Numbered from the stretch's first letter, positions 7,093 through 18,043 are shown. The stretch is DNA of 25,570 bases from Chloroflexota bacterium (GCA_013153335.1 JAADEP010000034.1:1-25570); one strand, 5' to 3'. Notes: generated from the letters alone by a model not told the origin. Numbers and translations are program-made.

Positions 7093-7561
7093 GGGTGCAG
7101 GCAAATCTCGTTGAAGCCCATGTCGCGGGCAGCGGAACCCGCACTTGGCCCGCGGGCGGCTGAACCCGCCCGCTATCCTCGCCGTCTGTCATGCGTTCCC
7201 GCGCGTTGAAGTGGATACTTCACGCGCAATTTTATCCTAGCCGCGGGCTTCCAGCCCGCGGCGTCCGCGGCACGCGAGCGCGCCCATGGCCCCATGCCGC
7301 GGGGTTCGCGGGCGACGGAACTCGCCCCACGGGCGACGAAACCCGCCCGCTAGAAATTCCCCACCGCACGCCCCGCGCTGGGCCCAGCCAGCTCGCGCGC
7401 AATTTTATACCAACTAGCCGCGGACTTCCAGCGGCGGCGCCCAAGGGTGGAAGCTGAGGAGCGACGAGCCGGTGCTCAAGGCTCGCTGGGCCTGGCTCAA
7501 CCGCGACTGCCCCCTTCGCCCCCCTCGTCGCCTGACATTTCTACAACCTTTGCGTGCACCC
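7093..7561 (+). mobile_element. MITE-like composite repeat element, copy B (about 468 bp)
   Basis: Copy B has the same orientation as copy A. The left end GGGTGCAGGCAAAT (7093-7106) and the right end, read inverted as GGGTGCACGCAAAG (to 7560/7561), form a terminal inverted repeat. Flanking sequences CTTCGACCC (7084-7092) and CTTCGGCCC (7561-7569) match at 8 of 9 positions, an aged target-site duplication. It contains two ATTTTATA-plus-stem units about 170 bp apart (near 7230 and 7401), one full GCGGGCGG-N6-CCGCCCGC stem (7152-7173) and a decayed one (7330-7350). The right-end module CTCAACCGCGACTGCCCCC...TTTGCGTGCACC is shared with copy A. It occupies most of the 626-bp gap between glmU and the molybdopterin gene; nothing else coding is seen there. 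Confidence 0.65.
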
Positions 7562-7578
7562 TTCGGCCCCAAGCCAAT

Positions 7579-7613
7579 AGCCCCGCGCGGGCCAACATGC
7601 CCGGCGCGGGGCT
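7579..7613 (-). terminator. Strong hairpin after the molybdopterin oxidoreductase gene
   Basis: Perfect 10-bp arms AGCCCCGCGC (7579-7588) and GCGCGGGGCT (7604-7613), extended by GGGC/GCCC, lie 10 nt past the stop codon at 7623. No clear U-tract follows on the minus strand (ATTGGCTTGG), so it may be a Rho-assisted or 3'-protecting hairpin rather than a classic intrinsic terminator. Confidence 0.5.
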
Positions 7614-7622
7614 TGGCCGCGG

Positions 7623-10375
<2,753 letters not shown>

Positions 10376-10390
10376 TCAACCCCAATGCTG

Positions 10391-11164
10391 TTAGCGCCCC
10401 TGCCAGTGGGGTTCGCGCTTTTCCAAAAAGGCTCGCATCCCTTCGGTTTGGTCTTCGGTCGCGAAGAGCAAATAGAAGAGCCGACGTTCATGCTGCAGGC
10501 CTGCCTGCAGCGTGCTTTCGAACGCGAAGTTGACCGCTTCCTTGCCCAGTCGCACCGCGAGGGGGGCGCGGGCCGCGATGGCTTGGGCCAGGGCGATGGC
10601 CTCGTCGAGGTACGTCTCGGTGGGCACCACCCGGTTGACCAGGCCGAAGCGCGCGGCTTCGTCCGCGCGCAAACGGCGGTCGTTGAGCACCATTTCCATC
10701 GTGAGATACTTGCCCAGCGTGCGGGCCAAGCGCTGCGTGCCGCCCGCGCCGGGGATGATGCCCAAATTGATCTCAGGCTGGCCGAACACCGCGTTTTCGG
10801 CCGCGACGATCATATCGCACGCCAAAGCCAGCTCCAGACCGCCGCCCAAGGCCCAGCCGGCCACAGCCGCGATCAGGGGCTTGCGGATTGTGCTCAGGCC
10901 ATCGAAGAGCTCGATATAGCCCGAGCGCAGCATCTCGACCGCGTCCGCCTGGCTCATGGCCTTGACATCCGCGCCGGCCGCGAAGACCTTCTCATTGCCC
11001 GTAATCACCATCGCGCCGATCGCGTCGTCTTGGTCCCATGCGCGCAACACCGCGAGCAGCTCGCGCATCAGCTCGGGCGACAGCGCATTGTACGCGCGCG
11101 GCCGGTTCAGCCGCGCCACGCCCACGCGGCCTCGTACTTCTGTTCGCACCAGCGGTTCGCTCAT
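10391..11164 (-). CDS. Enoyl-CoA hydratase/isomerase family protein
   Basis: Crotonase-fold enzyme of 257 aa. Both catalytic glutamates of true hydratases are present, Glu111 in GGGLELALACD and Glu131 in GQPEINLGIIPGAGGTQRL. The oxyanion-hole segments FAAGADVKAM and AGWALGGG are also intact. It probably hydrates trans-2-enoyl-CoA (short chain, such as crotonyl-CoA) in fatty acid or amino acid breakdown. Substrate length cannot be read from the sequence, and there are no other beta-oxidation genes nearby. GGAGG lies 5 nt before the ATG. First gene of the unit with ligA and the molybdopterin protein. No confident promoter was found in the 221-bp upstream gap, which holds a GAAGCCC-N4-GGGCTTC hairpin (11309-11326). 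Confidence 0.93.
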   Translation of the reverse strand: MSEPLVRTEVRGRVGVARLNRPRAYNALSPELMRELLAVLRAWDQDDAIGAMVITGNEKVFAAGADVKAMSQADAVEMLRSGYIELFDGLSTIRKPLIAAVAGWALGGGLELALACDMIVAAENAVFGQPEINLGIIPGAGGTQRLARTLGKYLTMEMVLNDRRLRADEAARFGLVNRVVPTETYLDEAIALAQAIAARAPLAVRLGKEAVNFAFESTLQAGLQHERRLFYLLFATEDQTEGMRAFLEKREPHWQGR

Positions 11165-11385
11165 GATGTCCTCCTGCTAGCAAGTTTCCTTCAGGATGGA
11201 TGCGAGGTGGCTGTGCCCAAACACGTATCAGAAAATGCTGCCGCGAAATTTCTGCTACCCCCTCGGCCCATCCACAAGTTCATCCTCTTTGGGGCGTGTG
11301 GCCGCTGGGAAGCCCGTTTGGGCTTCTCCCGGTCCTTCGCCCCCCTTGTTGGCCGGATTGCGATTCGGGCTGGGGGTATTCTACC

Positions 11386-12156
11386 TTATTCCTTGGGGAT
11401 GGTTGTCCCCGCGTCTTGGGTTTCACCCGGGCCGGTTGAAGGATCGCGGCGCTCCTGGGCGATGCGTTCGAAGAGGAAGTCCCAAACGGAGCGGCCTTGT
11501 TCACGCGCGCGGCGTTCGTACTTGGTTTCGGGCCGCAGCTGGGCGGCGTGGGGATGCTCGGCGCCGGTTGGGCTTAGGTTGCGAAACGCGGGATGGTTAC
11601 GCAGGTGCCCGAGGATGTGGGCCGCGTAATCTGCCCAGTCGGTTGCGATGTGCAGCTGACCGCCGGGTTTGAGCACGCGCGCGATCGCGTCGAGGAACGC
11701 GGGCTGGATGAGCCGGCGTTTGTGATGCCGCTTTTTGGGCCATGGGTCGGGGAAGAAGATCTGCACGCGGTCGAAGCTGGCCGGAGGTAGGATGCCCGCG
11801 TGGAGCAAATCCACGATATCGGCCATGTAGACGCGCACGTTGGTCAGCCCTTCTTCGTGTAGCCCTCGGAGTAAACGGCCCACGCCGGGGCGGTACACGT
11901 CCACGCCGAGAAAGTCCCAATCGGGCCGCGCTTGGGCTTGCGCGAGCAACGCCGCGCCGTCCCCAAAGCCGATGTCTAAGACCAGAGGCGCGCGGCGCCC
12001 AAAGACCGCGAGAGGGTCCAGGACCTGCTCGGGCGAGAGTAGGTAGCGCGGGCCGAGCTCAACCAAAGCCCGGCGTTGCGCGGGGGTAAGGCGGCCTTCC
12101 CGCCGCACAAACGAGCGCACCCGTCGCGCGCGCGAAGCCGGCTCGTGCCCGCTCAT
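11386..12156 (-). CDS. trmB: tRNA (guanine46-N7)-methyltransferase
   Basis: SAM-dependent class I methyltransferase that makes m7G46 in the variable loop of tRNAs. 256 aa. The SAM site LVLDIGFGDGAALL (about 58-71), the following acidic FLGVDVY, the family signature FFPDPWPKKRHHKRRL and the C-terminal TKYERRA motif are all present. N- and C-terminal tails (about 25 and 20 residues) are low-complexity. The start overlaps the histidine kinase stop (ATGA), with a GAGGA ribosome site inside the kinase's acidic 3' end, so it is co-transcribed with the two-component genes. Confidence 0.95.
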   Translation of the reverse strand: MSGHEPASRARRVRSFVRREGRLTPAQRRALVELGPRYLLSPEQVLDPLAVFGRRAPLVLDIGFGDGAALLAQAQARPDWDFLGVDVYRPGVGRLLRGLHEEGLTNVRVYMADIVDLLHAGILPPASFDRVQIFFPDPWPKKRHHKRRLIQPAFLDAIARVLKPGGQLHIATDWADYAAHILGHLRNHPAFRNLSPTGAEHPHAAQLRPETKYERRAREQGRSVWDFLFERIAQERRDPSTGPGETQDAGTTIPKE

Positions 12157-13703
12157 GCCGCTTCCTCCTCGGCGTCTTCGTCGTGCGGCTGCGTTTCTTC
12201 CGGGGGATGGCTCGCGGTTTCGTCCCCGGGCATGGCTTCGTCGTCCTCTTCGGCCAAAGGTTCCTCCGGGAGGGCCTCGACCGCGCCCGCGTCCAAAGGC
12301 AATCGAATCCAGAAGGTAGTCCCCCGACCGAGCTCCGACTCCACCCAGACTGTGCCTTGGTGGTACGTTACGATCCAGCGCACAATGGCCAAACCCAGGC
12401 CGAAGCCTTTGCCGTTGCGCCGGGAGCGCGCTTTATCCGCTCGGTAGAAGCGTTCGAAAATGTAGGGCTGGTCCTCGGGCGGGATGCCGGGCCCGGTGTC
12501 GGAGACCCATAGAAGCGCGTCGTTGCCCGAACGGCGCAGCCCAACCCGCACTTCACCGCCGGGCGGGGTGTAGTGCAACGCGTTGTTGACCAGGTTGAGC
12601 AAAGCCTGCCGCAATCGATCCGGGTCGCCCTGGACGCTCAAGGGCGCGAGGTCGTCAAGGATGAGCCGCACGCCTTTTTCGCGCGCGAGCACGCCCACGT
12701 GGCTTAGCACTTCGGTGACGATTTCGTCCAGGTCAACCCGGGTGCGCCGCATGGGCAAACGCCCCGATTCTGCCCGGGCCAAGAAGAGCAGGTCTTCTAC
12801 CAAGCGCCCGAGCCGTGAGGCTTCTTGGATGATCGCGGTCACGGCCTCCTGGTCATAAGCTTGCAGGCGTTGCATAAGCTCCGCGTTCGATCGAATGATG
12901 GCCAGGGGCGTGCGGAGCTCGTGGCTCACATCGGCCAAAAAGCGGCGCTGGGTGTCGAAGATGCGCTCCAGGCGGGCCAGGGTCACGTTGAAGGCTTGAA
13001 TGAGCGCGGCCACCTCGTCGTTCCGCCGGCTGGGCGGGAGCCGCCGCGAAAGGTCATCCGCGCTCACGATTTCCTGGGCCATGCGGGTGAGCCATTCCAG
13101 CGGATAAAGCACGCTGTTGGTCATCCAATAGAGTGTGAGCATGCTCACGCCGATCAGAAAGAGCGAGAGCGCGATCTGCCATTTGAGGAATTGATGCAGG
13201 ATGGCCTGGAGTACGGTCAGCGGCGTCGCGACCTGTACCACCAGGCCCGGGTTCCCGGGCCCCGCGCGCGCTTGGCCCAGGGGCACGGTGAGCACGCGCC
13301 ACATTTGGCCGTTCCAGCGGACATCGCGGTATATTGGCCCGTCGAGCTGCGCGTCGGGCATCCAGGGCAAGGGGTCAAAGGGTTCGACCTCGTCGGTGTT
13401 CGGTGGAGGCCATGCCCAAAGCAGGCGATGGCTGTGCCGAGCCCAAACCTGCACCGAATACTGGGGCGGCAACAGCACCATCGGCGGGTTGGCTTCCCGC
13501 TGGGGGAGCATGCGGATAACCTGGTCTGCAATGGCAGCGAGGTTGTGGTCCAGCAAGTGCTGGCCCAGGTAACGGAAGACCACGAACGAGAACGTGTTGA
13601 AGACCAGGACCAGCCCCAGCATGAACAGCCCACTGATGACGAACAAGCGCCGTCGGATGGACCAGTGGGTGGACCGGGCTGGGGAAGGCGCTGTTTTGAT
13701 CAT
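12153..13703 (-). CDS. Sensor histidine kinase (two-component, OmpR-partner type)
   Basis: 516-aa membrane kinase. TM1 about 20-45; an extracytoplasmic sensor of about 125 residues with no recognised fold; TM2 about 175-198; HAMP to about 250; a HisKA domain with phospho-acceptor His261 in ADVSHELRTPL; and a HATPase domain with the N box (LLNLVNNALHYT), G1 box (DTGPGIP), F box and G2 box (GFGLGLAIV). All catalytic motifs are intact. After the kinase core there is an unusual tail of about 46 residues with roughly 19 Asp/Glu and no Lys/Arg. The start lies 9 nt after the response-regulator stop, and its GAGGAA ribosome site is made of the regulator's last codons. The cognate partner is the preceding regulator; signal unknown. 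Confidence 0.94.
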   Translation of the reverse strand: MIKTAPSPARSTHWSIRRRLFVISGLFMLGLVLVFNTFSFVVFRYLGQHLLDHNLAAIADQVIRMLPQREANPPMVLLPPQYSVQVWARHSHRLLWAWPPPNTDEVEPFDPLPWMPDAQLDGPIYRDVRWNGQMWRVLTVPLGQARAGPGNPGLVVQVATPLTVLQAILHQFLKWQIALSLFLIGVSMLTLYWMTNSVLYPLEWLTRMAQEIVSADDLSRRLPPSRRNDEVAALIQAFNVTLARLERIFDTQRRFLADVSHELRTPLAIIRSNAELMQRLQAYDQEAVTAIIQEASRLGRLVEDLLFLARAESGRLPMRRTRVDLDEIVTEVLSHVGVLAREKGVRLILDDLAPLSVQGDPDRLRQALLNLVNNALHYTPPGGEVRVGLRRSGNDALLWVSDTGPGIPPEDQPYIFERFYRADKARSRRNGKGFGLGLAIVRWIVTYHQGTVWVESELGRGTTFWIRLPLDAGAVEALPEEPLAEEDDEAMPGDETASHPPEETQPHDEDAEEEAA

Positions 13704-13712
13704 CGGGTGGTT

Positions 13713-14405
13713 TTATTCCTCGCGCAAGACGTAGCCCACCCCACGCACGGTGTGGATCAGCCGGGGTTCACCTTGGGCTTCGAGTTTGCGCCGCAGATAG
13801 CGGATGTACACGTCCAGCACGTTGCTTTCGCTTGAAAAATCATACCCCCACACCCGCTCGTAGAGCTGTTCGCGCGTGAGCACCTGCCGTGGGTGCTGCA
13901 TGAAGAGCTCCAGCAGTTGATATTCTTTCGCGGTGAGCGGAATGACCCGATCCCCGCGGCGGGCCTGCCGGGTGCCGGTGTCAAGGACCAAATCCGCAAA
14001 GCGGTACTCCTTGGGCTTTTGCTCCCGGCGTTGGGTGCGGCGCAACAGCACCCGGATGCGGGCTTGCAGTTCCGCGAAATCAAAGGGCTTGGTGAGGTAG
14101 TCATCCGCGCCCGAATCCAGCCCTAACACGCGGTCTCGCACGGCGTCACGCGCGGTCAACATCAGGATGGGGATATCGCGGTTGCGGCTGCGGATGCGCC
14201 GGCATACTTCCAGACCGTCCATGCCTGGGAGCATCCAGTCCAAAATGATCAAATCAAAGGGCTCTTGCAAGGCCTTCAGCAGCCCCGATTCCCCATCGAG
14301 CGCGGTGTCAACCTCATAGCCTTCGAGTTCGAGATGGCGCCGCAGAGCCCGCACCAGGTTGGTGTCGTCTTCGATGACGAGGATGCGGTACTTATCCTGG
14401 CTCAT
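13713..14405 (-). CDS. OmpR/PhoB-family response regulator
   Basis: 230 aa. The receiver domain (about 6-120) has the acidic pocket Glu12-Asp13-Asp14, phospho-acceptor Asp56 in LILDWMLPG, Thr84 and Lys106 (LTKPF). The C-terminal winged-helix domain (about 133-229) shows [25 protein letters not shown] and the recognition helix [15 protein letters not shown] with [11 protein letters not shown] at the end. It binds DNA after phosphorylation by the adjacent kinase. The ribosome site GGGAGG is in the last codons of mtnP (4-nt gap), so the regulator is transcribed from the mtnP promoter. The target genes are unknown; a PhoB-like tandem repeat at 17964-17981 is one candidate. Confidence 0.95.
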   Translation of the reverse strand: MSQDKYRILVIEDDTNLVRALRRHLELEGYEVDTALDGESGLLKALQEPFDLIILDWMLPGMDGLEVCRRIRSRNRDIPILMLTARDAVRDRVLGLDSGADDYLTKPFDFAELQARIRVLLRRTQRREQKPKEYRFADLVLDTGTRQARRGDRVIPLTAKEYQLLELFMQHPRQVLTREQLYERVWGYDFSSESNVLDVYIRYLRRKLEAQGEPRLIHTVRGVGYVLREE

Positions 14406-14409
14406 GGCT

Positions 14410-15288
14410 TTACGCCTCCCAGTATTTGTCTAAGAACAAGGCCAGACGCCGGCGGGTTTGCAGCGGCACAACCTTGGGATCGGTGATGAGCGCGTTGGCC
14501 AGTGCGTGTTCGCAATCGCACCGCCGTTCTTCGCGCAGCTCGCGCGCCAACACTCGGATCGCTTCTTGCGCGAGCCGAACGTTCTTTTGCAGCGTTTGGA
14601 TAACCATCTCTACGGTCACCGGTTCTTCACTGACGTGCCACACGTCATAATCGGTTACGTGCGCCATCACCGCGTAGCACAGCTCGGCCTCGCGGGCCAA
14701 AAAGGCCTCGGGCGAAGTGGTCATGCCGATAATGTCCATGCCCCAGGCCCGGAACACATGGGATTCGGCCCGGGTCGAGAAGCGCGGGCCTTCGATGGTG
14801 ATAAAATTGCCGCCTTGATGGACCGTACCGCCGGCTGCACGCACGGCGTCGTAGAGCTGCTGGGACAGGTCCGGGCAGAAGGGGTCCGCGACGCTCACGT
14901 GGGCGACCACGCCCTGGCCGAAAAAGGTGCGTGGACGGTCTTTGGTGAAGTCGAAGAGTTGGTCTGGAATGACGATGTGCCCGGGCGCGAAGTCTTCCCG
15001 CAACGAACCGCACGCGTTCACGCTGACCACCCGCTGCACGCCAATGGCCTTCAGCGCATAAATGTTCGCTCGATAGGGCACTTCCGAAGGCATAAGGTGA
15101 TGGCCCTGGCCGTGGCGGGCCAAGAACGCGATGCGGCGGCCTTCCAACGTGCCGATCACGATGGGCGCGCTGGGCTTGCCAAAGGGCGTATCCAGATCCA
15201 GAACCTGCACGTCGGTCAGTCCGTCCATCTTATATAAGCCCGAACCACCGATCACACCCAAAATCGGGGGAGGGTCCAACGGCAACAT
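14410..15288 (-). CDS. mtnP: S-methyl-5'-thioadenosine phosphorylase
   Basis: PNP/MTAP-family phosphorylase of 292 aa. It splits methylthioadenosine (a by-product of polyamine and other SAM chemistry) with phosphate into adenine and methylthioribose-1-phosphate, the first step of methionine salvage. Visible motifs: IGGSGLY (phosphate loop), [42 protein letters not shown] and [16 protein letters not shown]. The last two favour MTAP over guanosine/inosine phosphorylase, although MTIP activity on methylthioinosine cannot be excluded. AAGGAGG lies 6 nt before the ATG. It is the first gene of the mtnP-regulator-kinase-trmB operon. Confidence 0.93.
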   Translation of the reverse strand: MLPLDPPPILGVIGGSGLYKMDGLTDVQVLDLDTPFGKPSAPIVIGTLEGRRIAFLARHGQGHHLMPSEVPYRANIYALKAIGVQRVVSVNACGSLREDFAPGHIVIPDQLFDFTKDRPRTFFGQGVVAHVSVADPFCPDLSQQLYDAVRAAGGTVHQGGNFITIEGPRFSTRAESHVFRAWGMDIIGMTTSPEAFLAREAELCYAVMAHVTDYDVWHVSEEPVTVEMVIQTLQKNVRLAQEAIRVLARELREERRCDCEHALANALITDPKVVPLQTRRRLALFLDKYWEA

Positions 15289-15330
15289 ACGCGCCTCCTT
15301 GAGGTTTCTGCAAACTTGGTTCCATGAGGG

Positions 15331-15336
15331 ATTATA
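15331..15336 (-). promoter_or_regulatory. -10 element candidate for the mtnP operon
   Basis: A perfect TATAAT on the minus strand 43 nt before the mtnP start, giving a leader of about 35 nt. The best -35 hexamer 17-18 nt upstream (TTCTCG/CTTCTC) is poor, so the promoter may need an activator or be weak. It lies between mtnP and the end of element C. Confidence 0.5.
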
Positions 15337-15365
15337 TCCCAGATACTCCGGTCCGAGAAGCGAAA

Positions 15366-16145
15366 GGATGCACGCAAATGTTGTAGCAATGTCAAGCGAC
15401 GCGAGGGGGAGGCGAAGGGGCTGTCGCGGTTGAGCGCCGCCTCCCCGCTCGCATGCCGCAGGCGCCGCGGGCTGGAAGCCCGCGGCTAGTATAAAATTGC
15501 ACGCGGATCATCCGGCCCAACGTGGCGACAAATTTGTAGCGGGCGGGTTTAGCCGCCCGCGGGTCAAGCGCGGGTTCCGCCGCCCGCGGCATGAGGCCAT
15601 GGGCGCGCTCGCGTGCCGCAGCGCCGCGGGCTGGAAGCCCGCGACTAGTATAAAATTGCGCGCGGATCACCCGGCCCAACGTGGCGGCATGTGGCGACAA
15701 ATTTGTAGCGGGCGGGTTTAGCCGCCCGCGGGCCTAACGCGGGTTTCGCCGCCCGCGAATCCCCGCGCCCGTGACCATGGGCGCGCTCGCGTGCCGCCCC
15801 GCCGCGGGTTGGAAGCCCGCGGCTAGTATAAAGTTGCACGCGGATGGTTCGGCCCAGAGCGGACGTGCGGTGGTGAATTTGTAGCGGGCGGGTTTAGCCG
15901 CCCGCGGGGCAAGCGTGGAGTTCCGCCGCCCGCGAATCCCCGCGGCCGGTGGCCATGGGCGCGCTCGCGGGCCGCAGCGCCGCGGGCTGGAAGCCCGCGG
16001 CAGCATAAAATTACGTGCGAATTGTTTGGCCCAGCGCGCAGGGCGTGCGGCGGTGACTTCCTAGCGGGCGGGTTCAGCCGCCCGCGGGTCAAGCGTGGAG
16101 TTCCGCCGCCCGCCGCATGGGCTGCTACGAGATTTGCCTGCGCCT
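15366..16145 (-). mobile_element. MITE-like composite repeat element, copy C (780 bp, inverted, four units)
   Basis: Longest copy, in the opposite orientation. The outer ends GGATGCACGCAAAT (15366) and, read inverted, AGGCGCAGGCAAAT (16145) match at 10 of 14. The similarity continues inwards to GTAGC on both sides, giving a TIR of about 20 bp. It is flanked by GAAGCGAAA (15357-15365) and GAAGCAAAA (16146-16154), 8 of 9 identical. It holds four CTAGTATAAAATT-type junctions at 15486, 15645, 15823 and 16001 (spacing 159, 178 and 178 bp). Four GCGGGCGG-N6-CCGCCCGC stems sit at 15539, 15718, 15883 and 16063, alternating with CCGCGGGC-N5-GCCCGCGG stems. Element and flanks fill the 917-bp gap between mtnP and the SDH-type protease. 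Open frames here arise from the repeats and are not considered genes. Confidence 0.7.
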
Positions 16146-16149
16146 GAAG

Positions 16150-16185
16150 CAAAAACACCGGGTCCGCGGCGCGAACCCGGCGTTG
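16150..16185 (-). terminator. Intrinsic terminator of the rhomboid-SDH protease operon
   Basis: About 22 nt past the stop at 16206, the minus strand forms a stem CCGGGT...ACCCGG (16175-16180 / 16158-16163), extendable by the GCC/GGT flanks with wobble. It has an 11-nt loop and is followed by TGTTTTTGC. A classic GC stem plus T5. Its T-tract coincides with the duplicated sequence at the end of element C. Confidence 0.8.
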
Positions 16186-16205
16186 TTTGCAGCGCGGCCC
16201 AGGGC

Positions 16206-17093
16206 TTAGATCCGTGGGCCCAACACCCGACGCAGCTTCGCGGCCAGGGCTGACGATGACGATGAGCCGTTGCCGTTGTGGGCGCCGCCATACGGCGCGG
16301 GGATGTATTGCACCGAAGGCCGGCGCTGCTGGGCTTGGGGATACAGGGCCATGAGTTGGTAGACCTCCTGGGGCATGTCGGTCGAGACCGGCAGGCCCAA
16401 CGCCTTGGCCTCTTCCACGAAGATGGGATAGTCGTGGGTCCACGTGCCGGTCGCGAGTTTGTGAGCGACTTCGCGGGCCTTTTCTTCGCCCATCTTATCC
16501 TTCAACAGGTCAAACACGAACTCCTCGACCTGCTTGATGGCTTTGCGGCTGACGTCGGCCAGGATCAGGGTTTGATCGTCCATATCTTTGGGCTCTTTTT
16601 GCTCCAGGACCTTGAGCACCGAGGCCGCGGGGTATTGCCCCAATTGCGGGTCGACCGGCCCCAACACCGCGTTGGGGTCCATGATGATTTCATCCGCGGC
16701 CAGTGCAATCAACGTGCCGCCCGACATCGCGTAGTGGGGTACGAAGACCGTGACCTTGGCCGGGTGCCGCTTGAGCGCGCGGGCGATTTGGCCTGCGGCC
16801 AGCACCAATCCGCCCGGCGTGTGGATGATGAGGTCAATGGGCACGTCGTCGTCGGTGAGTTTGATCGCGCGCAGGATTTGCTCCGAATCCTGAATATCGA
16901 TATACCGCGCCAGAGGGATGCCGAAGAGGGAGATCACCTCTTGGCGGTGGATCATGAGGATCACGCGACTCTTGCGTTTTTGTTCAAGTTTGCGCATCAA
17001 ACGGTAGCGCGCGTTCTCCAACAGCCGTTGCCGAATGATGGGCTGCATGGAGGAAATGAGGAAGAAGAGCCAGAACAGATCCAGGAAGGTCAT
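16206..17093 (-). CDS. SDH-family (ClpP-fold) membrane-anchored serine protease
   Basis: 295 aa, similar to the serine dehydrogenase proteinase family, which has a ClpP/crotonase fold related to SppA and NfeD-type proteases. The N-terminal 15 or so residues are hydrophobic and probably anchor it. Core motifs: LIIHTPGG (88-95), the nucleophile Ser124 in HYAMSGGTLIA, DEIIMDPNAVLGPVDPQLGQYPA, and TGTWTHDYPI (215-224). The C-terminal 40 or so residues are low-complexity (NGNGSSSSSA). The name implies degradation of serine dehydratase, but for bacterial members the substrate is generally unknown; membrane-protein quality control is an inference. AGGAGG lies 6 nt before the ATG. It follows the rhomboid gene by 57 nt, a gap that contains a GCCTTCC/GGAAGGC hairpin. 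Confidence 0.88.
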   Translation of the reverse strand: MTFLDLFWLFFLISSMQPIIRQRLLENARYRLMRKLEQKRKSRVILMIHRQEVISLFGIPLARYIDIQDSEQILRAIKLTDDDVPIDLIIHTPGGLVLAAGQIARALKRHPAKVTVFVPHYAMSGGTLIALAADEIIMDPNAVLGPVDPQLGQYPAASVLKVLEQKEPKDMDDQTLILADVSRKAIKQVEEFVFDLLKDKMGEEKAREVAHKLATGTWTHDYPIFVEEAKALGLPVSTDMPQEVYQLMALYPQAQQRRPSVQYIPAPYGGAHNGNGSSSSSALAAKLRRVLGPRI

Positions 17094-17150
17094 AGGTCTC
17101 CTCCTATGATGGATGGAAGGTTGGCCTTCCCAGTCGGAAGGCAGAATGTC

Positions 17151-17852
17151 TTACCACGTCCAATATTCATCTGGCCAGCGCGGATAGTCTTCGCGGGCGA
17201 AGAACCGCGCGAAGAGCAGGCCAAACACAAAGCCGCCTACGTGGGCCCACCAGGCCACGCCGCCGCCTTGCATGCCTTGCGGCAGGCTGAGCGAGAACAG
17301 GCCCGAATAGACCTGGGTGAGGAACCACACGCCCAGGTAAAACACCGCGGGCACTTCAATGTAGTAGCCGAAGAACAAGAACACGGGTACCCAGGAGATG
17401 ATGCGGCTGTTGGGGAAGAAGAGGAAGTACGCGCCCAACACGCCCGAGATGGCCCCACTGGCGCCGACCATGGGTACCTGGCTCGTGGGCATGAGGATGC
17501 CTTGCAGCAACGCCGCGCTCAGGCCGCTCAGGATGTAGAAGAGGAAGTAGCGGCCCGGACCCATGCGTTCTTCGACATTGTCGCCAAAGATGTACAGCGC
17601 CCACATGTTGCTGAAGAGGTGGAACCAGCCTCCGTGCAGGAACATGCTGGTGAACAGGGTGACCAAACCCCACAACGGCGCCTGGCCACCGAAAAGGCGC
17701 GCGGGCACAAAGCCCAGGGTCTCGATGAGCTGCTGTTGCATATGGGGCGGGAGGCTGGCCTCATAAAAGAAAATGACCGTGTTGGTGACGATCAACACCC
17801 AGGTCACTACGGGGAAGGTGCGAGAAGGGACGGTATCGCGCAACGGGAACAT
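17151..17852 (-). CDS. Rhomboid-family intramembrane serine protease
   Basis: 233 aa with six or more TM segments. All rhomboid landmarks are present: the L1-loop/TM2 motif HGGWFHLFSNMWALY (His73, His78, Asn82), the nucleophile Ser132 in GASGAISG, and the catalytic His204 in WWAHVGGFVFG. An active protease is predicted that cuts single-pass membrane proteins within or near the bilayer. The long loop between TM1 and TM2 and the GPGRYFLFYILSG segment are typical of the bacterial/mitochondrial-like branch. AAGGAGG lies 6 nt before the ATG. It is first in a two-gene operon with the SDH-type protease, so the two may act in sequence on membrane substrates (inference). Confidence 0.95.
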   Translation of the reverse strand: MFPLRDTVPSRTFPVVTWVLIVTNTVIFFYEASLPPHMQQQLIETLGFVPARLFGGQAPLWGLVTLFTSMFLHGGWFHLFSNMWALYIFGDNVEERMGPGRYFLFYILSGLSAALLQGILMPTSQVPMVGASGAISGVLGAYFLFFPNSRIISWVPVFLFFGYYIEVPAVFYLGVWFLTQVYSGLFSLSLPQGMQGGGVAWWAHVGGFVFGLLFARFFAREDYPRWPDEYWTW

Positions 17853-17926
17853 AGCACCTCCTTGGCGTAACGGGGTCGCAGGTCACAAACGCGCACGGTC
17901 GGCCTTTGCCCACCGGATACAATACC

Positions 17927-17969
17927 AGTATAGCAAAAGTCGTATAACGTGATGTAAAGAGAATCTCAA
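17927..17969 (-). promoter_or_regulatory. Promoter candidates for the rhomboid operon
   Basis: Two overlapping possibilities on the minus strand: TTGAGA (17969-17964), 17 nt, TATACG (17946-17941); and an extended -10 TGC-TATACT (17935-17927) without a good -35. Either gives a leader of about 70-90 nt. The region is shared with the divergent moaA promoter. Confidence 0.5.
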
Positions 17970-17981
17970 CAAAATCTCAAC
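17964..17981 (+). promoter_or_regulatory. Tandem 7-4-7 direct repeat, OmpR/PhoB-type box candidate
   Basis: TCTCAAC-AAAA-TCTCAAC is a perfect 7-bp direct repeat with an 11-bp period, the geometry of PhoB/OmpR-family binding boxes. A weaker third unit (TGTAAAG, 17953-17959) keeps the same phase. The second repeat ends 13 nt before the moaA -10 and takes the place of a -35, as at PhoB-activated promoters. Regulator unknown. Confidence 0.4.
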
Positions 17982-17991
17982 GCCCGGCCTG

Positions 17992-18000
17992 TGGTATACT
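17992..18000 (+). promoter_or_regulatory. Extended -10 promoter of moaA
   Basis: TGG-TATACT is an extended -10 about 44 nt before the moaA start codon. There is no consensus -35; the tandem repeat upstream occupies that position, which suggests activator dependence. Confidence 0.55.
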
Positions 18001-18043
18001 TTTCTGTGAACTTTTTCTAAGAAATTCGCCGTCGAGGATGGCT

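Noticed and set aside
11309..11326. GAAGCCC-N4-GGGCTTC hairpin as terminator of the trmB operon
   Set aside because: It lies about 60 nt past the trmB stop with no U-tract, so it is not called as an intrinsic terminator; role unclear.
15392..16131. Several open frames (64-102 codons) in both strands of element C, and similar ones in elements A, B and D
   Set aside because: Their peptides are translations of the repeats (recurrent RGLPARGA, NPPARKSPP, AAEPALAPRA); they lack ribosome sites and homologous frames shift between copies.
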